From positions 1,302,001-1,366,000 of the forward strand of contig JAXLWK010000003.1 in the NCBI GenBank assembly GCA_046328525.1: a stretch of 64,000 nucleotides of DNA, in the 5' to 3' direction. Below, piece after piece: positions 59,391 through 64,000 of this stretch. Numbering within the stretch: the first letter of the stretch is position 1; each line of letters starts with the position of its first letter. The DNA is from JBDHWG01 sp046328525. GTDB taxonomy: Bacteria; Chloroflexota; Anaerolineae; Epilineales; JAHCIE01. The notes beneath the pieces were generated by a model that saw only the letters and a list, made by a program, of their open reading frames with translations, was not told where the DNA came from and did no database searches. The position numbers and the translations under genes were made by a program.

Positions 59391-62300
59391 ATGCGGCTAA
59401 AGCGCCTGGAAATCCTCGGCTACAAGAGCTTCGCCAACCGCACCGAGATTCTCTTTGACGAGGGAGTCACGGCGGTCGTCGGGCCGAACGGCTCTGGCAA
59501 GAGCAACGTCGCCGACGCCCTGCGCTGGGTGCTGGGTGAGACCAACGTCCGCCACCTGCGCGGCAAGAAGAGCGACGATCTCATCTTTGCCGGCAGCAGC
59601 GGGCGCGGCCAGCTCGGCATGGCCCAGGTCTCCCTCACCCTGGACAACAGCGCCGGCTGGTATCGCCCGCCCATCGAGGCGGCGCGCGGGCGCGCGAAGC
59701 TGGCCGACACTGTGCTGGCCGGCGCCCCCGCCGAGGTCACCATCACCCGTCGGCTCTACCGCGACGGCAGCGGCGAGTACTGGATCAACGGGCAGCGCGC
59801 CCGCCTCGGCGACGTCTACCAACTCCTGGCCCAGGGCGGCGTCAGCGGCGAGACTTACGTCGTCGTCGGCCAGGGTCTTGTGGACCAGGCGCTCTCGCTG
59901 CGGCCCGACGAGCGCCGCTCCATGCTCGACGAGGCGGCGGGGGTCAAGCCGCTCCAGGCGAAGCGCGAGCGGGCGCTGGCCCGCCTCGACGAGACGCGCG
60001 CCAACCTCCTCCGCGTCAACGACATTCTGAGCGAGATCACGCCCCAGCTCCGCCGCCTGGACCGCCAGGCCAGCCGCGCCCAGGAGGCCCGACGCCTGAG
60101 CGTTGAGCTAGAGAGTTTGCTCGTCACGTGGTACGGCTACCAGTGGGGCGCGGCGCAGACCGAGGTCCAGACGACCGCCGCCGTCGCCGACGAGCAGCGG
60201 CAGGCGGCGACCGAGGCCGAAGCGCGGCTGAACGAGGCCATCGCCCACCTGGACGGGGTGCGCGTCGAGCGCGACCGGCAGCGTTCGCTCCTGGAGGGCC
60301 ACCGCCGCCACGCCGGCCGCCTCCGCGACAGCGCCGACACCCTGCGCCGCGACCTCGCCGTCGTCGAGGAAAGGGCGCGGCAGTTGGCGACCCGCCGCGC
60401 CGAGGCCGAGGCGGAGGCGGCGAGTCTCGGCGAGACGGCCCGTCTCGCAGCGCAGCGTCTCGCCGAGGCAGAGACAGCCGTCGCCGCATCGCATACGGCG
60501 GTCGAGACGGCGCGCGCCGCGCTGCGGGAGGCCCAGGCCGCGCTTGAGCGTCTACGCGCCGAGCGCCAGAGTCAGGCGGCGGCCCTGGACCGGGCGCGGC
60601 AAAGCGCGCTCAAGGCGGCCGGCGTTGCTACGGATCGCCGCGCCAGGGCGCGGGCGCTGGCCGAGCGCCTGGCGGATGTTCGGCGGCTGCTGGCGGAGTC
60701 GGCGGCCGCCCTCGAAGAGCACAAAGCCACGGCGCAGGCGGCGCGAGCCACCTATGCCGCGCGCGCCGAGGAGCTTCGCCAGGCCAGCGCCCGCTTGACC
60801 GAGGCCGAGGCGGTCGTGGCCCAGGCGCGAACGGCCCTGCGGGACGCCGAGGCGGGCGTGCGCGACGCCAGGGCGCAGGTCGAGATGGCGCGAACGCGGC
60901 AGCGCGAGGCCGCTCACCGCCGCGCCATGCTGGCCCAGGTGCGTCGCGCCGACCTCGGCGCCGCCGTCCAATCTATCCTCGATCACAAGACCCTGACCGG
61001 CATCGTCGGGCCGCTCGTCCAGCTCATGCGCGTCGAGCCGGGGCTGGAGGGCGCGGTGGCTGCTGCCCTCGGTCCGTGGCTGCACGCCGTCGTCGTCGAG
61101 ACCTGGGCCGACGCCCAGCGCGTCGTCGCCCATCTTGCCGACGGCCGCCACAACCCTGTTACCCTTTTTGTCCGCCAGGCGACCCACGGCGGCGCGTCAA
61201 GCGCGCCCAATAGCGGCGCCCCGCCTGGCAGTTTCGACTGGCTCTCGCGCCACGTCACGCCCGCCCCGGAAATGGTCGCCGTCGCACAGGCGGCCCTCGG
61301 CGATGTCGCCCTGGCCGACTCGGTGGACCACGCCCTGGCGCTCGTCTCCGGGGCCGCGCCCGGCTGCCTGCGCGCCGTGACGCGGGACGGGGTGGTTGTC
61401 GCGGCGCGCGGCGCGATCACGGGCGGAACGACCGAAGGCGCGGAGGTCCTGACGCGCGAGCGCGAGTGGGCAGCCCTGCCAGAGCCGGCGCTGCTCGAGG
61501 CCGTCGTATCGGCGGCGCAAGAGACCGTGGCGGCGGCCGAAGCGCGGGTCGGCGAGGCGCGGGCCGCCCTGGCGCAGGCCGAGGAGACAGGGGCCCGCCG
61601 CCGCCAGGCGCGGGACGCGGCCCAGGGCGCGTGCAATGCCGCGGAAGTCGCGGTGGACCGCGCTGCCTCCGCCGAAGCGTGGCACACACGCAACCACCGC
61701 CAGCAGGCCGAGGAGAGCGAGCGGCTCACACGCCAGGGGGCGTCGCTCGAAGCGGAGGCAGCGGCGGCGGACGCCGAGGCGGCGCAGGCGGACGCCCTCC
61801 TGGCAACGCTCCAGGCGACGCCGCTGCCGGATCTGACGGCGGCGCAGATGACCCTGGCGCAGGCGCAGGCCGGCGTCGCCGCCGCCGATGGGGCGCGCAG
61901 TGCAGCCGCGTGGCAAATCGAGGGAGCGCGCCGCGAGCATGATGGGACGCAGCGCGTCGCGCGGGAACGCGGGCAGCGCGTCGAGACGCTCGCTGCTGAG
62001 GCGGCAGCCTCCGAGAAACGGCTGTCCGACCTGCGCCGCGAGTTGGAGCAGGTGGAGGGCGAACGCGCCAAAGTGCGCGGCGTCATGGAGCCGATTCAGG
62101 CGAACGTGGCGGCGTTGGAGGAGGAAGCGCGGAAGCTGGAGAAGGGGTCGGCCGGGCAGCGCAACGCGGCGATGGCGGCGGAGCGCGCGGCGTCGGCAGC
62201 GCAGGCTGAGGCGCACGCGGCGCGCGAGCGGATGCAGCGGCTCGCCGACGAGATGAGCGCCGACCTGGAGCTGCTACCGCCGATGCCAGAGGACGCGCCG

Positions 62301-63029
62301 CTGCAGCTGCGCCTGGGCTTCGAGGGCCAGCTCAGCCTGCCGCCGGTGCCCCAGATACCGGCTGATCTCGAAGAGCGCGTGCGCACGCTGCGCGCGCAGC
62401 TCAAGCGGCTCGGGCCGGCGGACAGCGACGCCATGACCGAGTTCAACGCCCTCAGCGAGCGCCACGCCTTCCTGACGACCCAGATGGCGGACCTGGAAAA
62501 GGCGGCGAACGACCTGCGCCAGGTCATCGCTGAGCTTGACGAGGCGATGGCGACGCGCTTCGACGACATTTTCGCCCAGGTCGCGCGGCTGTTCAGCCGC
62601 AACTTTAGCCTGCTGTTCGGCGGCGGTACGGCGCGCCTGAACCTGGCCGAGGATGGCGGGCTTGAAATCAACGCGCGGCCGCCGGGCAAGCGCCAGCAGC
62701 CGCTGTCTCTGTTGTCGGGTGGCGAGCGCGCCCTCACGGCCAGCGCCCTGGTGTTCGCGCTGCTCGAAGTCAGCCGCACGCCGTTCTGCATGCTCGACGA
62801 GGTGGATGCCGCGTTGGACGAAGCCAACGTCGGCCGCTTCCGCGCCGCCGTCGAGCGGCTGGCGACGCGCACCCAGGTAATCCTGGTGACTCACAACCGT
62901 GGGACAGTCGAGGCGGCGCAGGCGCTGTATGGCATTACCATGAACGGCCAGGGCATCTCCCAGGCCATTTCCCTGCGCACTCGCGACTACTTCCCCGACG
63001 CGAAAGCCTCCGACGCTGCCGCTGACTGA
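59391..63029 (+). CDS. smc: Chromosome segregation protein SMC
   Basis: A 1212-residue condensin ATPase. LEILGYKSFANRTEI and VVGPNGSGKSNVADALRWVLG (Walker A, near residue 27) open the head; ETYVVVGQGLVDQAL near 155 follows. Two long coiled coils (about 170-510 and 665-1000) rich in Ala, Arg and Glu flank a hinge (about 520-660, GIVGPLVQLMRVEPGLEGAV). The C-terminal head has LSGGERALTASALVFALLE (signature) and CMLDEVDAALDEANVGRF (Walker B). The coils are unusually Ala-rich. No scpA or scpB is adjacent. ATG 59391 is the homology-based start. Confidence 0.97.
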   Translation: MRLKRLEILGYKSFANRTEILFDEGVTAVVGPNGSGKSNVADALRWVLGETNVRHLRGKKSDDLIFAGSSGRGQLGMAQVSLTLDNSAGWYRPPIEAARGRAKLADTVLAGAPAEVTITRRLYRDGSGEYWINGQRARLGDVYQLLAQGGVSGETYVVVGQGLVDQALSLRPDERRSMLDEAAGVKPLQAKRERALARLDETRANLLRVNDILSEITPQLRRLDRQASRAQEARRLSVELESLLVTWYGYQWGAAQTEVQTTAAVADEQRQAATEAEARLNEAIAHLDGVRVERDRQRSLLEGHRRHAGRLRDSADTLRRDLAVVEERARQLATRRAEAEAEAASLGETARLAAQRLAEAETAVAASHTAVETARAALREAQAALERLRAERQSQAAALDRARQSALKAAGVATDRRARARALAERLADVRRLLAESAAALEEHKATAQAARATYAARAEELRQASARLTEAEAVVAQARTALRDAEAGVRDARAQVEMARTRQREAAHRRAMLAQVRRADLGAAVQSILDHKTLTGIVGPLVQLMRVEPGLEGAVAAALGPWLHAVVVETWADAQRVVAHLADGRHNPVTLFVRQATHGGASSAPNSGAPPGSFDWLSRHVTPAPEMVAVAQAALGDVALADSVDHALALVSGAAPGCLRAVTRDGVVVAARGAITGGTTEGAEVLTREREWAALPEPALLEAVVSAAQETVAAAEARVGEARAALAQAEETGARRRQARDAAQGACNAAEVAVDRAASAEAWHTRNHRQQAEESERLTRQGASLEAEAAAADAEAAQADALLATLQATPLPDLTAAQMTLAQAQAGVAAADGARSAAAWQIEGARREHDGTQRVARERGQRVETLAAEAAASEKRLSDLRRELEQVEGERAKVRGVMEPIQANVAALEEEARKLEKGSAGQRNAAMAAERAASAAQAEAHAARERMQRLADEMSADLELLPPMPEDAPLQLRLGFEGQLSLPPVPQIPADLEERVRTLRAQLKRLGPADSDAMTEFNALSERHAFLTTQMADLEKAANDLRQVIAELDEAMATRFDDIFAQVARLFSRNFSLLFGGGTARLNLAEDGGLEINARPPGKRQQPLSLLSGGERALTASALVFALLEVSRTPFCMLDEVDAALDEANVGRFRAAVERLATRTQVILVTHNRGTVEAAQALYGITMNGQGISQAISLRTRDYFPDAKASDAAAD

Positions 63030-63031
63030 CC

Positions 63032-63895
63032 CTAGAAGCGGAACACCTGCAACAGGCGCTTCTCAGTCTCGCCCTCGACGTGGGCGTCCACCTCGACGTA
63101 CCTCTCGATCCCCGACCCGCGCAGCTTGTCCTTGAGCAATTCGTCCACCTGGAAGATGCCGGCCGAGTTGCTCATGACGATCTCGATACGAATCGGCTTG
63201 GTGTCGCCCGGCTCAATGCTCACCTGCTCGACCGCCGCCGCCGACAGCGAGTGGATGTTCACCTGCCCCGCCTCGAACGGGATGCGCGAGCGCCCCTTCG
63301 CCATGTCCAGCGCGTCGGCGACGCGCACGACACCGGCCTCCAGCGTCAGGGGCTTACCCTTCGAGCGGTGGCCGATGATGGCGTGCAGGGTCTCCGAGCG
63401 CACGATCGTCGCCTGGAAGGCGGGATAGACGCCCTCCAACAGCGACTTGAGTTTGTCCGACGCGAGGAACAGGCTGAACTGCTCGTGGTCGTTGCGGTGA
63501 ATGGACATGCCCACGTCGTGCAGCAGCGCCGCCAGCACCACCACCACCTCGGCGTCGTCCGTACTCATGTTATAGTCGCGGACCATGTTGGGGACGCCGC
63601 CCGAGTCCATGATCCTGCGCAGCAGCTTGAGCGCGATATTGGCGATGAGCTGTACGTGCACCGGGCCGTGGTCGCTCATGCCCAGCCGCTTGACGGCGTT
63701 GACGTTGGCGACGTGCCACAGGGCGAACAGCTCCGGGTCGGCATTGACACGGTCAACCACCGCTTTGAGTCGTAGGTTGTCTTCGACGGGGATAACCAGG
63801 CGCGAAAGCTCGGCGAACTCAACGTCTGCCACCGCCGGCGCGGGAACGCTGAAATCCCCGTCGGCGGATGTAATCAAATTATGAACGGTCTCCAC
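63032..63895 (-). CDS. HD-domain phosphohydrolase-like protein
   Basis: A 287-residue protein. An HD metal motif is visible: SDHGPVHVQLIANIALK near residue 75, LAALLHDVGMSIHRNDHEQF near 122 (the HD pair) and ETLHAIIGHRS near 170, followed by VVRVADALDMAKGRSRIPFE. The C-terminal 80 residues form a beta-rich domain of unknown role. I start at GTG 63895, with AAGGAG 5 bases upstream, over the longer TTG 63943. It is convergent with smc. The substrate, a nucleotide or polyphosphate, is not known. Confidence 0.82.
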   Translation of the reverse strand: METVHNLITSADGDFSVPAPAVADVEFAELSRLVIPVEDNLRLKAVVDRVNADPELFALWHVANVNAVKRLGMSDHGPVHVQLIANIALKLLRRIMDSGGVPNMVRDYNMSTDDAEVVVVLAALLHDVGMSIHRNDHEQFSLFLASDKLKSLLEGVYPAFQATIVRSETLHAIIGHRSKGKPLTLEAGVVRVADALDMAKGRSRIPFEAGQVNIHSLSAAAVEQVSIEPGDTKPIRIEIVMSNSAGIFQVDELLKDKLRGSGIERYVEVDAHVEGETEKRLLQVFRF

Positions 63896-64000
63896 ACGCT
63901 CTCCTTGAACGATGCCATCGGGCCGGAAATATCGCGCACTCAACAGTCACGATCGGCCTAGCGCGCCCGACGGTTCAAGAGCGTTGTCCTCGGTCTCCTC
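63896..64000. other. Right edge, no gene seen
   Basis: The last 105 bases hold the upstream region of the HD-domain gene. No further gene start or terminator is supported. Confidence 0.5.

Overview
The window is a 64-kb piece of a GC-rich bacterial chromosome, densely packed with housekeeping genes and with no phage, insertion sequence or CRISPR array that I can recognise. The gene content suggests a Chloroflexota member (Anaerolineae or a relative): a fused ctaA-ctaB haem A synthase/haem O synthase, AroH-type chorismate mutase with AroF-type DAHP synthases, actinobacterial-like phosphatidylinositol genes, and many short perfect palindromes between genes. This assignment is inference from gene content; no rRNA is present to confirm it.

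Minus strand 1.2-9.8 kb is one long aromatic amino acid operon. A good sigma-70 promoter (about 9776-9748) is followed by a 31-codon leader peptide crowded with Tyr, Phe and Trp codons, an intrinsic terminator, and then aroH, two tandem DAHP synthases, tyrA, a split chromate-transporter pair, aroA, aroE, a histidine phosphatase and a methyltransferase. The leader has the layout of a classical transcription attenuator. aroB and aroQ follow on the plus strand at 14.4-16.0 kb; aroK and aroC are not in the window. Between them (9.9-13.3 kb) are haem A synthesis and respiratory genes: a CoxB-like membrane stub, ctaAB and a dihaem lipoprotein.

From 20.0 to 23.6 kb there is a stable-RNA locus: a perfect-consensus promoter, a candidate non-coding RNA or leader ending in a terminator, then 28 tRNA genes with the RNase P RNA gene (rnpB) embedded after the fourth tRNA, closed by a strong terminator. 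Two small zinc-ribbon proteins and 39-bp tandem palindromes lie just upstream.

From 23.7 to 28.1 kb the minus strand carries a lipid-type cluster (ferritin-like diiron protein, thioester-reductase-like SDR, fatty-acid desaturase, small membrane proteins). Plus-strand acyl-CoA genes follow (acyl-CoA dehydrogenase, CaiB/AMACR family), then NUDIX, ftsY and prfB, the last with its programmed +1 frameshift. From 34.7 to 38.7 kb is a phosphatidylinositol module: inositol-1-phosphate synthase, a PatA-like acyltransferase, a PimA-like glycosyltransferase and a CDP-alcohol phosphotransferase. From 40.2 to 49.7 kb is an aromatic/fatty acyl-CoA catabolic island (paaK, three crotonases, SDR, R2lox-type oxidase, flavin reductase, two thiolases).

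The last part holds moaC, a threonine-synthase-like gene, a GT2 glycosyltransferase, a UbiA prenyltransferase, a fused LivH-LivM permease, selD, fabF, rnc, smc and an HD-domain protein. The selD gene has an in-frame UGA exactly at the catalytic Cys17 position, so it is probably itself a selenoprotein. All calls are from reading the sequence only; no database search was run.
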